Part shown: positions 42,602-51,558 of the stretch, piece after piece
How positions within the stretch are numbered: the stretch's first letter is position 1
How the letters are laid out: every line of letters begins with the position of its first letter
Source of the DNA: JANNHP01 sp031404455
GTDB taxonomy: Bacteria > Planctomycetota > JAJSAM01 > JAJVHW01
NCBI GenBank assembly: GCA_031404455.1
Contig: JANNHP010000312.1
Location: 32,485-96,484 of the forward strand
Reading direction: 5' to 3'
Length of the DNA stretch: 64,000 nt
Program-made: the position numbers and the translations under genes
Notes under the pieces: model-generated
The model's database searches: none
Told to the model about the DNA's origin: nothing
Seen by the model: only the letters and a program-made list of their open reading frames with translations

Positions 42602-43092
42602 CTCGTCTCCGCGCGCCGGCACGTCCCGCGGGCGGCCCGCTCGTGACCCGTCCGCTTCGTCGGCGATCCTCCGGCCGGTGTTCGCTCCAATCGAAGACCA
42701 CGCGCGGCGCCGCGCGTGTCCGGCAGGCCATCCCGGGGGGACCACCGAACCGTCGCGGAGGCCTTCGCGGGCGGCGCGCGTTCGTCGTCGCCGGGGCCGT
42801 CGCAACCCGTTGGCGAGGTGTGCGAACTGTCTTCGGAAGGGGGGTCCGCGGTGGGTAGAATTCGGCCTCGAACCCACGGCTCCCGCGGGTTTCTCCCCGG
42901 TCGCGTCCGAAGGGACACAGGGCGCACACCGCGCCTCCACGATGGACGTCTCGGGGGAGAACCGCGCGAACCCGCGGAACGGCGCGGCCCGGGGCCGTGT
43001 GAGGCGTGTGGATCCACGCTGTCCACCGACCTGATGATGAAGATGAAGAGAAGACAAGACTAGTCACAGACCCCGAACGTGGAGAGCCGCCC
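42602..43092. other. Gene-free dnaA-dnaN interval, candidate origin region
   Basis: 491 bases without a convincing gene. A TAGAAT box at 42856-42861 matches the dnaA -10. Near the dnaN end lie DnaA-box-like sequences TGTGGATCC (43007-43015) and TGTCCACC (43020-43027), then a purine stretch of GAT/GAA triplets (43033-43058), the least GC-rich part of the interval. The boxes are imperfect (7 of 9 at best), so this is only a candidate origin or dnaN regulatory region. Confidence 0.35.
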
Positions 43093-44199
43093 ATGCGCTT
43101 TCGGTGCGATCGCGAAGACCTGCTGAGCGCCGTCCAGGCCGTCAGCGGCGTCGTGGCCAGCAAGGGCGTTCATCCGGTCTACGAGAGCGTCTCGATCGTG
43201 GCGCAGCCGGACTCGCTGACGTTGCTCGCCACGGACCTCGAGATCGGGATGAAGCTCCGGCTCGGCACGAACGACAGGGTCAGGGTGGAACGGCCGGGCA
43301 CCGCCGTCGTTCCCGCGCAGCGGCTCGGCGCGGTCGTGAGAGAACTGCCGAAGGGCGAGGTGGTCTTCACCTGGAACCCCGACAACCGCGAGAGCACGAT
43401 CGAGGCGGGCCGCGGCCGCTTCAAGCTCCAGGGCCAGTCGCCGGAGGACTTCCCGGAGGTCATCGAGGTCGACGACTCCCGTTCCGTGATCGTGCCCGCG
43501 GCGACGTTGCGCGAGATGATCCGCCGCACACAGTTCGCGGCTGCGAAGGAGCGGATGCGGTTCGCGCTGAACGGCGTTCTGCTCCGCGCCGAGGGCGACA
43601 CGATCGAACTCGTCGCGACCGACGGCAGACGGCTTGCGCGCGACGCGGGAATGTGCACGAACCCGTCCGGCGCGGCGCTCTCGGCGATCGTGCCGACCAA
43701 GGGACTCCTCCAGCTCGACCGGTCGATCGAGGCGGGCGACGAGAACGTCCGGCTCGCCGTCGGGAACAACCATTTCTGCGCCCGCACCGCCCGCACGACG
43801 CTCGTCTCGCGCCTCGTGGAGGGGAGCTTCCCGAACTACAAGGACGTGATCCCGCAGAACTGCAAGCAGAAGGCGATCCTCCCGCGCGAGGCCTTCGTGT
43901 CGGCGCTGCGCCGAGCGTCGCTCGTGACGAGCCGCGATGCTCAGAGCGTGCGCCTGCAGTTCCACGCCGAGGGACTGACCGTGTCGGCGCGCTCCGCCGA
44001 CGGTTCCGCCGAGGAGACTCTCGCGGTCGACTACACCGGCGCCGGCGATGTGCTCGGCTACAACCCCGAGTTCCTCCTCGACGCGCTCAACGTGCTGCGA
44101 GCCGAGTCGGTTCCGTTCGAGTGGGAGGGCAAGACCTCCCCCGGCAAGCTGACGGAGGGCAGCTACACGTACGTCGTCATGCCGGTGAGCCTCGATTGA
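43093..44199 (+). CDS. dnaN: DNA polymerase III sliding clamp (beta subunit)
   Basis: 368 residues from ATG 43093, with GGAGAG six bases upstream. All three clamp domains are present: MRFRCDREDLLSAVQAVSGV at the start, FALNGVLLRAEGDTIELVATDGRRLA in the middle (about residues 157-182), and the closing GSYTYVVMPVSLD. It tethers polymerase to DNA. The stop overlaps the dciA start (TTGA). The recF gene that often follows dnaN is absent here. Confidence 0.97.
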   Translation: MRFRCDREDLLSAVQAVSGVVASKGVHPVYESVSIVAQPDSLTLLATDLEIGMKLRLGTNDRVRVERPGTAVVPAQRLGAVVRELPKGEVVFTWNPDNRESTIEAGRGRFKLQGQSPEDFPEVIEVDDSRSVIVPAATLREMIRRTQFAAAKERMRFALNGVLLRAEGDTIELVATDGRRLARDAGMCTNPSGAALSAIVPTKGLLQLDRSIEAGDENVRLAVGNNHFCARTARTTLVSRLVEGSFPNYKDVIPQNCKQKAILPREAFVSALRRASLVTSRDAQSVRLQFHAEGLTVSARSADGSAEETLAVDYTGAGDVLGYNPEFLLDALNVLRAESVPFEWEGKTSPGKLTEGSYTYVVMPVSLD

Positions 44200-44534
44200 C
44201 GGCGGCCGGAGGCAGGCCCGGAACCGAGCAGCGAGGCGGCGCCCCCGAGACCGTGGGCCAGATCCTCGCCCGTGTGACCAGGCAGTCGGGTCTCACCAAG
44301 ACGCGCCGGGGATCGAGCATCGCCGATCTGTGGTCGCGCGCGGCGGGCCCCGAGCTCGACGCGGAGACACGGCCGTCGACGCTGCGGCAGGGCGTGCTCA
44401 CGATCGAGGTGCGCAGTGCGGCGCTCCTCGCGGAGCTGGCGGGCTTTCGTACGGACGAGATGCTGACTCGACTCCTGGCCGAGGACTCCTCCGGCCGGTT
44501 CACGGGTCTCAAGTTCCGTCTCGGCGTCTTCTAG
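44196..44534 (+). CDS. dciA: DciA-type helicase operator (DUF721)
   Basis: 112 residues from TTG 44196, overlapping the dnaN stop. The DUF721 pattern is VGQILARVTRQSGL, LWSRAAGPELDAETRP and LTIEVRSAALLAELAGF, ending with LKFRLGVF. DciA is the ancestral loader of the DnaB helicase in bacteria without phage-derived DnaC/DnaI. Position between dnaN and gyrB is the classic one. GTG codons further in would cut the conserved helix, so the TTG start is preferred. Confidence 0.88.
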   Translation: MTAAGGRPGTEQRGGAPETVGQILARVTRQSGLTKTRRGSSIADLWSRAAGPELDAETRPSTLRQGVLTIEVRSAALLAELAGFRTDEMLTRLLAEDSSGRFTGLKFRLGVF

Positions 44535-44556
44535 GCAACGCAGAACAGAGGTCGTC

Positions 44557-47013
44557 GTGAGCACAGACAAACCGGAAGAGATCCCCGAGGCCGAGTACGG
44601 CGCCGAGCAGATCAAGATCCTCGAGGGTCTCTCGGCCGTACGCAAGCGTCCGGGCATGTACATCCCGAACACGTCCGCGGAGGGTCTTCACCACCTCGTC
44701 TACGAAGTGGTGGACAACTCGATCGACGAGGCGATGGCGGGGGTGTGCCGCAACATCTCGGTGACGCTCTGCGCCGACGGAAGTTGCCAGGTCATCGACG
44801 ACGGCCGCGGCATTCCCGTGGAGATGCACTCCTCGGGCAAGTCGACGCTCGAGGTCGTGATGACGGTGCTCCACGCCGGCGGGAAGTTCGACCAGAACGC
44901 GTACAAGGTCTCGGGCGGTCTTCATGGCGTCGGCGTCTCCGTCGTCAACGCTCTCTCCGAGTGGTTGGACGTGGAGGTCCACCGCGACGGCCGCGTGCAC
45001 CGCATGGGTTTCCGGCGGGGCGACGTGGCGAAGCCGATCGCGGCCGGCGAGACGACGGACCGCCGCGGGACCACTGTGCGTTTCAAGGCCGACCCCGAGG
45101 TCTTCAACGTCGTCGACTTCAGCTTCGACACGCTGGCGCAACGCCTGCGCGAGCTGGCGTTCCTGAACCGCGGCCTGCGCATCCGCCTCGTCGACGAGCG
45201 GGCGGGCCGCGAGCACGAGCTCGACTTCCAGTACGAGGGCGGGATCGTCGCCTTCGTCAAGCACCTGAACGAGAACAAGGGCGTCGTGATCCCCGAGCCG
45301 GTGTTCATGACGGGCTCGGAGGGGCGCTGCGAGGTCGAGGTCGCGCTCCAGTACAACGACACGTACGGCGAGACCGTCTATTCCTTCGTCAACGCGATCA
45401 ACACGCTCGAGGGAGGCACGCACCTCGCCGCCTTCCGTTCGGCGCTGACTAGGACGCTGAACAAGTACGCGACCGAGCACGGGATGGTGAAGGACGGTGA
45501 GCCGCCGTCGGGTGAGGACTGGCGGGAGGGGCTCGTTGCGGTGGTGTCGGTCCGCATGCCGGATCCGCAGTTCGGAGGGCAGAGCAAGCGCAACCTCGGC
45601 AGCCGCGAGATCCAGAAGCCCGTCGAGCAGACGGTGGCGGAGCGGCTCTCAACGTACCTCGAGGAGAACCCGTCCTACGCGAAGGCGATCGTCGAGAAGG
45701 GCAAACTCGCGATGGAGGCGCGTGAGGCGGCGCGGAAGTCGCGCGAGCTCGTGCGGCGAAAGACGGCGCTCTCCTCGGGCGGGCTGCCGGGAAAGCTCGC
45801 GGAGTGCTCGAGCCGTGAGCGCGAGAAGACGGAGCTCTTCCTCGTCGAGGGCGACTCCGCCGGCGGCTCGGCGAAGCAGGGGCGCAATCGCGAGCTGCAG
45901 GCGATCCTTCCCCTGCGCGGCAAGATCCTCAACGTGGAGAAGGCGCGCATCGACAAGATGCTCCAGCACACCGAGATCCAGACGATCATCCAGGCGCTCG
46001 GCACGGGGATCGGCGTGGAGTCGTTCACTCCCGACGACCTGCGCTACGGCAAGATCATCATCATGACGGATGCCGACGTCGACGGCAGCCACATCCGGAC
46101 CCTGCTCCTGACCTTCTTCTTCCGTCACATGCCGGAGCTGATCCGCCGCGGCCGCGTGTACGTGGCCCAGCCGCCGCTCTACCGCGTGGAGCGGGGCAAG
46201 CACGCGCAGTACATCCACTCGGACGCGGAGTACAACGACGCTCTCGTGTCGCTCGGCACGCAGAACGCGCGTTTCTCCCGTCTCGACGAGGACCGCCAGC
46301 CCGTCGGGGAACCGGTGGTCGGCGAGCGGTTGCGCGAACTGCTCGGCCTCCTCCGCGAGATCGACGAGGTCATCGCGCGCCTCAACCGCCGAGGGCTCAC
46401 GCTCGACAGCTACCTCGCCACACGCGACGCGACGGGCCGGCTGCCGCTCTACCGGGTGCGCGAGCACGGCGGCGAGTGGCAATTCCTCCACGGCGAGGCG
46501 GAGTTCGACGAGTTCGTGGTGGCGCTCGCGGCACGGCTCGCGCGGGAGGTCGTGTGGTGGCACATGGGCGAGGACTCGCCGCCCTCGGCCGATCCCGACG
46601 CGACGATGGTGGAGTTCCGCTGGCGCCCGAACCTCGAGGCGGCGCTCGAGCGGCTGAAGTCGTTCGGTCTCGCACCGTCCGACCTGCGGGCCAAGGACGA
46701 GGAGTCGCGGTTCCTCGTCACCGACGGCAAGGACGACCGGCGGCTCTCTGACCTGCGCGGCGTCGCGCGGGCCGTCCTCGCCTTCGGCAAGAAGGGCATC
46801 CAGGTGACTCGCTACAAGGGACTCGGCGAGATGAACCCGGACCAGCTCGCGGAGACCACGATGGACACCACGAAGCGCACGCTCCTGCGCGTGAGGCTCG
46901 AGGACGCCGTCGCCGCGGACCGGATCTTCACGGTGCTGATGGGCGAGCAGGTGGAGCCGCGGCGCCTCTTCATCGAGACGCACGCGCTCGACGTCGCCGA
47001 GCTCGACGTCTGA
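44557..47013 (+). CDS. gyrB: DNA gyrase subunit B
   Basis: 818 residues from GTG 44557. GHKL ATPase motifs: YEVVDNSIDEAMAG, DDGRGIPVEMH and SGGLHGVGVSVVNALS. TOPRIM motifs: LVEGDSAGGSAKQGRNR and IIMTDADVDGSHI; C-terminal YKGLGEMNPDQL. A long insertion in the TOPRIM region (about residues 555-700) is the type seen in many Gram-negative GyrB proteins. It introduces negative supercoils with GyrA, which is not in the window. The stop codon TGA is immediately followed by an inverted-repeat element. Confidence 0.97.
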   Translation: MSTDKPEEIPEAEYGAEQIKILEGLSAVRKRPGMYIPNTSAEGLHHLVYEVVDNSIDEAMAGVCRNISVTLCADGSCQVIDDGRGIPVEMHSSGKSTLEVVMTVLHAGGKFDQNAYKVSGGLHGVGVSVVNALSEWLDVEVHRDGRVHRMGFRRGDVAKPIAAGETTDRRGTTVRFKADPEVFNVVDFSFDTLAQRLRELAFLNRGLRIRLVDERAGREHELDFQYEGGIVAFVKHLNENKGVVIPEPVFMTGSEGRCEVEVALQYNDTYGETVYSFVNAINTLEGGTHLAAFRSALTRTLNKYATEHGMVKDGEPPSGEDWREGLVAVVSVRMPDPQFGGQSKRNLGSREIQKPVEQTVAERLSTYLEENPSYAKAIVEKGKLAMEAREAARKSRELVRRKTALSSGGLPGKLAECSSREREKTELFLVEGDSAGGSAKQGRNRELQAILPLRGKILNVEKARIDKMLQHTEIQTIIQALGTGIGVESFTPDDLRYGKIIIMTDADVDGSHIRTLLLTFFFRHMPELIRRGRVYVAQPPLYRVERGKHAQYIHSDAEYNDALVSLGTQNARFSRLDEDRQPVGEPVVGERLRELLGLLREIDEVIARLNRRGLTLDSYLATRDATGRLPLYRVREHGGEWQFLHGEAEFDEFVVALAARLAREVVWWHMGEDSPPSADPDATMVEFRWRPNLEAALERLKSFGLAPSDLRAKDEESRFLVTDGKDDRRLSDLRGVARAVLAFGKKGIQVTRYKGLGEMNPDQLAETTMDTTKRTLLRVRLEDAVAADRIFTVLMGEQVEPRRLFIETHALDVAELDV

Positions 47014-47208
47014 GAGGGTGTGAAGAAACCCCACGCGAGCGTCGGTTGCCGCCTGGCGAGCCTGCTGCAAGGCGATCGCGCGAAGGCAACTCCGCTGAGT
47101 TTCCGAGCGCGAGCCACGCAGCAGCAGGCCGCCAGGGCGCAATCCCCCGTCGCTCAGTTCGGTGCGCACGAGTCGCGCCGGCGCCGCGCGGGGTCTCTTC
47201 ACACCCTC
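47014..47208. mobile_element. MITE-like inverted-repeat element abutting the gyrB stop
   Basis: A 195-base element whose 24-base ends match as inverted repeats at 22 positions (left begins GAGGGTGTGAAGAAACCCC, right ends GGGGTCTCTTCACACCCTC). The inner parts also pair imperfectly. It is flanked by TGA on both sides (47011-47013, the gyrB stop, and 47209-47211), compatible with a three-base target duplication. No transposase is inside. The rest of the gap to 47320 shows no further element. Confidence 0.6.
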
Positions 47209-47320
47209 TGAGGCCGGGGACCCCGTCGCGCCCGCTCGGGGCGAGGCCGCCGGTGCGGTTTCTTCCCGGCCGGCGCGTCTCGACTTGAGACGCCCGGTGC
47301 CGATTGCCGATGGTTGCGGC

Positions 47321-48274
47321 ATGTACCTCGCTCACCTGGAGAAGCTGCTCAGGACCCGCCTCTCCGACATCCTCGTGGAAGAGGGCATCCTCGAGCGCTC
47401 GCGCGTGGAAGAGGCGCAGGCGGACCAGGACGACACGGGCAAGCAGCTCGGCGAGATCCTGGTCGAGCAGGAGGTCCTGACGGACTACGACCTCGCGAAG
47501 ATCGTCACGACCCACTACGCGCTGCCGTACCTCGACCTCGCGGGCTACTCGGTGCGCCGCGAGCTGATGGAGCTGCTCCCGCCCGACTTCTGCGCCAAGA
47601 ACTCGATGCTCCCGCTCGACCAGTTCGGGAGCATGCTCACGCTCGCGGTGGCGGAGATGCCGTCGTCCGAGATGATCGACGAGGTCGTGAAGGCGACGCA
47701 GCTCACGCCGATCCTCTTCGTCGCCACGCGGCGCGGGATGCTGAACGTGATCGAAGAGGAGCGCAAGCGCGGCGCCGCCCGGCCGGCGAAGGCGGCGGCG
47801 AAGACGTCCGCGACCGCGCAGCCGACGACGGCGAGCGTCGATGCTGCTCCGAGCGCCGTCGCGGCCGCGCCCGCGGGCGACCCGACCCAGGAATCCGACC
47901 TCCCCGAGTTCGACCTCCCCACCGTCCCGCTCAAGCTGGCCGGTTCGATGGCCCGGAACAAGCCGGGTGCCGCGCCCGCGGCCAAGCCTGCTCCGGTCGG
48001 GAACAAGAAGTCCCCCGCTGCGGCGTTGCGCTGGATGGACACCGCGGCGAAGAGCGACGCCCCGAAGACCGGCGAAGCGCCGAAGCCGGTGGAGACACCG
48101 AAGCCGAACGTCTCCAAGTACGGCGGCACTGCTGCCGCTCCGCGGCCGACGGCTCCCGCGGCGGCGCCCGCCGGGAAGCCTCCCGTGCCTGCGGCGAAGC
48201 CCGCGGGGGACGCTTCGTGGCAGTCGATGTTCGACGTCGCCGACGAAGCCGTGAAGAAGGTCAAGCCGAACTAG
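47321..48274 (+). CDS. MshEN-domain protein with Pro/Ala-rich tail
   Basis: 317 residues from ATG 47321. Residues 1-150 match the N-terminal domain of GspE/PilB ATPases (MshEN, a cyclic-di-GMP-binding fold): LSDILVEEGILERSRVEEA, LGEILVEQEVLTDYDLAKI and HYALPYLDL. The remaining 165 residues are low-complexity Ala/Pro/Lys with no ATPase domain. A free-standing MshEN domain could be a cyclic-di-GMP or secretion adaptor. It ends in a 14-base convergent overlap with the tatA/B-like gene. Confidence 0.75.
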   Translation: MYLAHLEKLLRTRLSDILVEEGILERSRVEEAQADQDDTGKQLGEILVEQEVLTDYDLAKIVTTHYALPYLDLAGYSVRRELMELLPPDFCAKNSMLPLDQFGSMLTLAVAEMPSSEMIDEVVKATQLTPILFVATRRGMLNVIEEERKRGAARPAKAAAKTSATAQPTTASVDAAPSAVAAAPAGDPTQESDLPEFDLPTVPLKLAGSMARNKPGAAPAAKPAPVGNKKSPAAALRWMDTAAKSDAPKTGEAPKPVETPKPNVSKYGGTAAAPRPTAPAAAPAGKPPVPAAKPAGDASWQSMFDVADEAVKKVKPN

Positions 48275-48581
48275 GGCCCTTCGGAGCATCCGGCGGCGGA
48301 TCGCGCGGCGGGGACGGCTCGACCGCGGCCGAGGAGATGTCCTCCTTCGCGAGGTCCTCGTGCTCCCGGTGGATGCGCAGGATGTCGCGGCGCGGTGCCT
48401 CGGAGTCATCCAGGTTGCCGGCGTCGAGCTGCGACGCGACCGCGTCCTTCGTCTCCGTGAGGCCGCGCTTCAGCTCCCCGAAGCTGTGGCCGACGGCGCG
48501 CGCCACGTCGGGCAGGCGGCCGCCGTAGACGAGCAGTGCCACGACGAGGATGAGGAGGATCTCGCCCGAGCCGAGTTCCAT
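48261..48581 (-). CDS. TatA/TatB-family Sec-independent translocase subunit
   Basis: 106 residues from ATG 48581, overlapping the upstream stop as TAATG. The short N-terminal membrane helix (EILLILVVALLVYGG), the hinge Pro in RLPDVARAVG and the amphipathic helix FGELKRGLTETKDAV fit TatA/B; an acidic tail follows. It would serve export of twin-arginine proteins such as the one at 14.5 kb. No tatC adjoins it. TatA and TatB cannot be told apart here. Confidence 0.8.
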   Translation of the reverse strand: MELGSGEILLILVVALLVYGGRLPDVARAVGHSFGELKRGLTETKDAVASQLDAGNLDDSEAPRRDILRIHREHEDLAKEDISSAAVEPSPPRDPPPDAPKGPSSA

Positions 48582-51556
48582 TACTTCCCCCCCTCGATCA
48601 CGCGCACCCGATCGACGTCGCTCCACTCGTGCGTCACGTAGTCGAAGGTCGCGGCGTCGTAGAGCACCTGCCGGCCCGACGCGGTCTCGTGCACGTACAC
48701 GCTGTTCTCGGACGTCGTCAGGAGGCGCAGCTTGTTCGTCGCGCAGTCCATCTCCACACGGTCGGCGCGGCCGCGGAAGTCGGGGTGGTCGAGGACGACC
48801 TGCCGTCCGCCTCCGCCCGTCGCCTCGAGCGTGCGCAGCCGGTCGCGCGACGAACCCGTCGCGGCGGGGTCGAACGTCATGCGGACGCGTTCGCAGTACA
48901 TCGTGCCGCCGGCGACGGTCCAGTCGCCCGAGGGCGCCAGCGAGAACATGTCGGCGCGCACGTTCGTAACGGCGGTCGCCTCGCTCCGCGTCACCTCGAT
49001 GGGGCCGTCGCTCACGACCTGCATGCGCCGGGGGATCGAGCCAGGGGCGGGCGTCCCGTCGGGGCCCGGCGGATCGAAGTATCGGACGATCGTCCCGCCC
49101 TTCGGGCACGTCGCGCGGAGGAGGTCGCCCTTCCTCGAGGCGTCGCCGGACACGTCGAAGTACGCGCGGATGAGCTCCGCGTTGACGAAGCTCGTGTAGC
49201 GCTCGCTCTCCACCGTGGAGACGAGGCGGGCCGGCTGGCCCGTGACCTCGGCGATGCCGGTGACGCCGTCGAACGTGAGGTCGCGGCCCGAGACGCGGTG
49301 CAGTTTCCCGTCGACGAGCACGCCGCCCGTCGCGACCACCTTCCTGAGCTGCGGCGCGCCGCCGCCCGTCCCCGCCTCCGCGAGCTCGACGCGCGCCTCA
49401 GCGGCGGTGATCTTCACGGCGCCGTCGACGATCTTCGGCGCGCGCGACTCGGGTGCCGTGCCGCGCCCCTGAACGGACACGTTCGCGATGACGTTGCCTG
49501 TCGCAGTGATGAGAGAGCCGTCCTCGTCCCAGCGCAGCGTCTCGCCGCGCACGTCGTGCCGCGCGCCGTCCTTTTCGCGGACGATCGCGACCGCGGGCGC
49601 GGACTCGTCGCCGAGGGCGGTGACCTGGGCGTGGCGCGGCGCGTCCTTCGGCGCGCCCGCGGGCAGCGTCAGTTCGTCGAGGACGATCCGCGTGCCGTAG
49701 ACGTCGCGCTGCTGGCCGTCCGGTCCCGTGCCCCAGATGTGCGCGCCGCCGGAGGCGCGCACCTGCTCGAGGCGGCCTCCCTGCGCGATCGTCGCGTCGA
49801 GCTGGTCGGCGGTCGCGCGCGAGACCTCCTCGCCGTCGGCGGTCTGGACGAGGACCACGCGCGGTCCGGCCGCGAGCGTCGCGCTGGGCCTCGGCGGCGC
49901 CCCGGACGCCGGCGGCCGGTCGTCGTAGACGTCGATCTTCACGCTGTCCGCCGATTCGAGCACGAGTCGCGAGTCGCGCGCCGCCCTCGGCCTGCCGAAC
50001 GTAGGCAGCGGCCGCACGCCCGAGTAGACGACCTTCGGGTTTCCCGCGAGGAGGTACCGGTCGATGCCGAGATCCGTGACCGGCGACCACGCGGCGGTCT
50101 CCGACCGCGAGGTGAAGTCCTGCCGCACGAGGTCCACGCCGCCCTCGGCGGTGAGCGTGTCCGGCTGGAAGTCGCCGCCGGGGAGCCGGGTGCCGTAGAG
50201 CGTGGCCCGCGGCGCGCGGAGCTCCCCGGTCGGCGCCTCGAGCGTCTCGTCGTCCCACTGCTTCGCGACGACGTTCTTGTCGAAGACGACGTTCGTTCGG
50301 GTTGCGGCGGCCGTTCCGGCGCGCCGTGTCGTCATCGTCGCGTCGCCGTCGCAGCGCACTTCGAGGCGGCCCTTCGAGGCGGGACCCTTCGGCGCCGTCG
50401 CCTGCCCGGGCGTGCGCGCCGTCCGGAGCGGACCGTGGACGTTCATCACCGGGGTGCCTTCGAACACGATGACGTCCGCCTCGTTGCCGACGCTGCCGGT
50501 CAGGGTCCGCGTCGCTTTCGCCGCCGCGATGTCGAAGGTGTCGCCCGACTCCGTGCGTCCGTGCGCGCGGACGTTGCCGGTGGCGACGATGCTGTCGGCC
50601 GGGATCTGCCCCTTCACGTCCGGGCCGCCCGTGCGGAACTCGATCTCGAGGAGATCGCAGAGGAGTGCGTGGGCGCCCTGCGTGACGCGCACCTCCTCGT
50701 GGAACGTGGCGCGCCAGCGCGTGCTCGCGCCGCGGGCCTTCGGATCGACGGAGACGAGCTCGCACGCGCCGGAGCAGACGACGTCGGTCGCGACCAGCTT
50801 CGAACCCGGCGAGCCGCCCGTCGCGGTGAGCGAGCCGGGTGCTGCGTCGAAGCGCCCCTTCACGTTGCGCAGGATCGTCACGCGGCAGTCGTCGCCCGCG
50901 AGGTCGGCGTCGAGGCCGTCGCCTTCGATGTGCGCGCGGGCGCCGTCGATCTTCACGTGGTCGGCGGTCTGCGCGGTCCGCCGGTCCGCCGAGCCGTGCG
51001 ATTCCATGGAGCAGTCGAGCGTCTCGGTGCGCAGTTCGATGTCGCCGCCCTCGGGGTCGAACCGCTGGAGCAGCACGTCGCCCGTGAGGCGCACGGACGT
51101 GCGCACGTCCTTCTGGTGCTGGAGCACTCCCGACTTCGACGTGATCCGCGTCGAGCCGGGGGCGCCCTCGGGGAACTGCGCGGACTTGGCGGAGGAAGGC
51201 TCGGGGTGGAGCACGATGCGCGGCGACACGAGGTCCTGCACGCCGACCTCCGGGTCGGTGCTCTTCCTCGGCGCCGACTTCGCCCACTCGGCCGTCCACG
51301 CGCGGTAGCGGCAGGGCTTCGAGTCGATCACCTTGACCGCGTCGTGGGAGAGGAGGCCGCCGCTCGTCTCGCCGACGCTCAGGTTGCGTGCGACCCGCGC
51401 GTCGGGGCCGGGCGGCACGGCTTCCACTGCGGGCGACTCGTCGGCGGCCTCCGAACTCGTCCGGAGCCGTCCGCCGGCCGCCCATGCGAGGAGGCCGATC
51501 GCGCCCCCGAAGAGGAGCACGAACACCGTGGCCCGCCGGATCGTGCCTGCGTCCAT
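48581..51556 (-). CDS. Giant LptC/LptA (OstA)-like periplasmic protein
   Basis: 991 residues from ATG 51556, two bases after kdsD. An N-terminal membrane anchor (VFVLLFGGAIGLLAWAAGG) is followed by an LptC-like segment (ITSKSGVLQHQKDVRTSVRL, LTGDVLLQRF, GDGLDADL) and several OstA/LptA-like units (SIVATGNVRAHGRTESGD, LITATGNVIANVSVQGRG, VVATGGVLVDGKLHRVSG). LptC and LptA form the beta-jellyroll bridge that carries LPS to the outer membrane. One polypeptide here may span what is normally several subunits. The link to kdsD (Kdo precursor) supports an LPS role. Exact domain count needs structural prediction. Confidence 0.75.
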   Translation of the reverse strand: MDAGTIRRATVFVLLFGGAIGLLAWAAGGRLRTSSEAADESPAVEAVPPGPDARVARNLSVGETSGGLLSHDAVKVIDSKPCRYRAWTAEWAKSAPRKSTDPEVGVQDLVSPRIVLHPEPSSAKSAQFPEGAPGSTRITSKSGVLQHQKDVRTSVRLTGDVLLQRFDPEGGDIELRTETLDCSMESHGSADRRTAQTADHVKIDGARAHIEGDGLDADLAGDDCRVTILRNVKGRFDAAPGSLTATGGSPGSKLVATDVVCSGACELVSVDPKARGASTRWRATFHEEVRVTQGAHALLCDLLEIEFRTGGPDVKGQIPADSIVATGNVRAHGRTESGDTFDIAAAKATRTLTGSVGNEADVIVFEGTPVMNVHGPLRTARTPGQATAPKGPASKGRLEVRCDGDATMTTRRAGTAAATRTNVVFDKNVVAKQWDDETLEAPTGELRAPRATLYGTRLPGGDFQPDTLTAEGGVDLVRQDFTSRSETAAWSPVTDLGIDRYLLAGNPKVVYSGVRPLPTFGRPRAARDSRLVLESADSVKIDVYDDRPPASGAPPRPSATLAAGPRVVLVQTADGEEVSRATADQLDATIAQGGRLEQVRASGGAHIWGTGPDGQQRDVYGTRIVLDELTLPAGAPKDAPRHAQVTALGDESAPAVAIVREKDGARHDVRGETLRWDEDGSLITATGNVIANVSVQGRGTAPESRAPKIVDGAVKITAAEARVELAEAGTGGGAPQLRKVVATGGVLVDGKLHRVSGRDLTFDGVTGIAEVTGQPARLVSTVESERYTSFVNAELIRAYFDVSGDASRKGDLLRATCPKGGTIVRYFDPPGPDGTPAPGSIPRRMQVVSDGPIEVTRSEATAVTNVRADMFSLAPSGDWTVAGGTMYCERVRMTFDPAATGSSRDRLRTLEATGGGGRQVVLDHPDFRGRADRVEMDCATNKLRLLTTSENSVYVHETASGRQVLYDAATFDYVTHEWSDVDRVRVIEGGK

Positions 51557-51558
51557 CG

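Noticed and set aside
43033..43058. DnaA-trio element next to the box-like sequences
   Set aside because: The GAT/GAA triplets run in the opposite orientation to described DnaA-trios.
47020..47211. 63-codon frame after gyrB
   Set aside because: Lies inside the inverted-repeat element and is a translation of the repeat.
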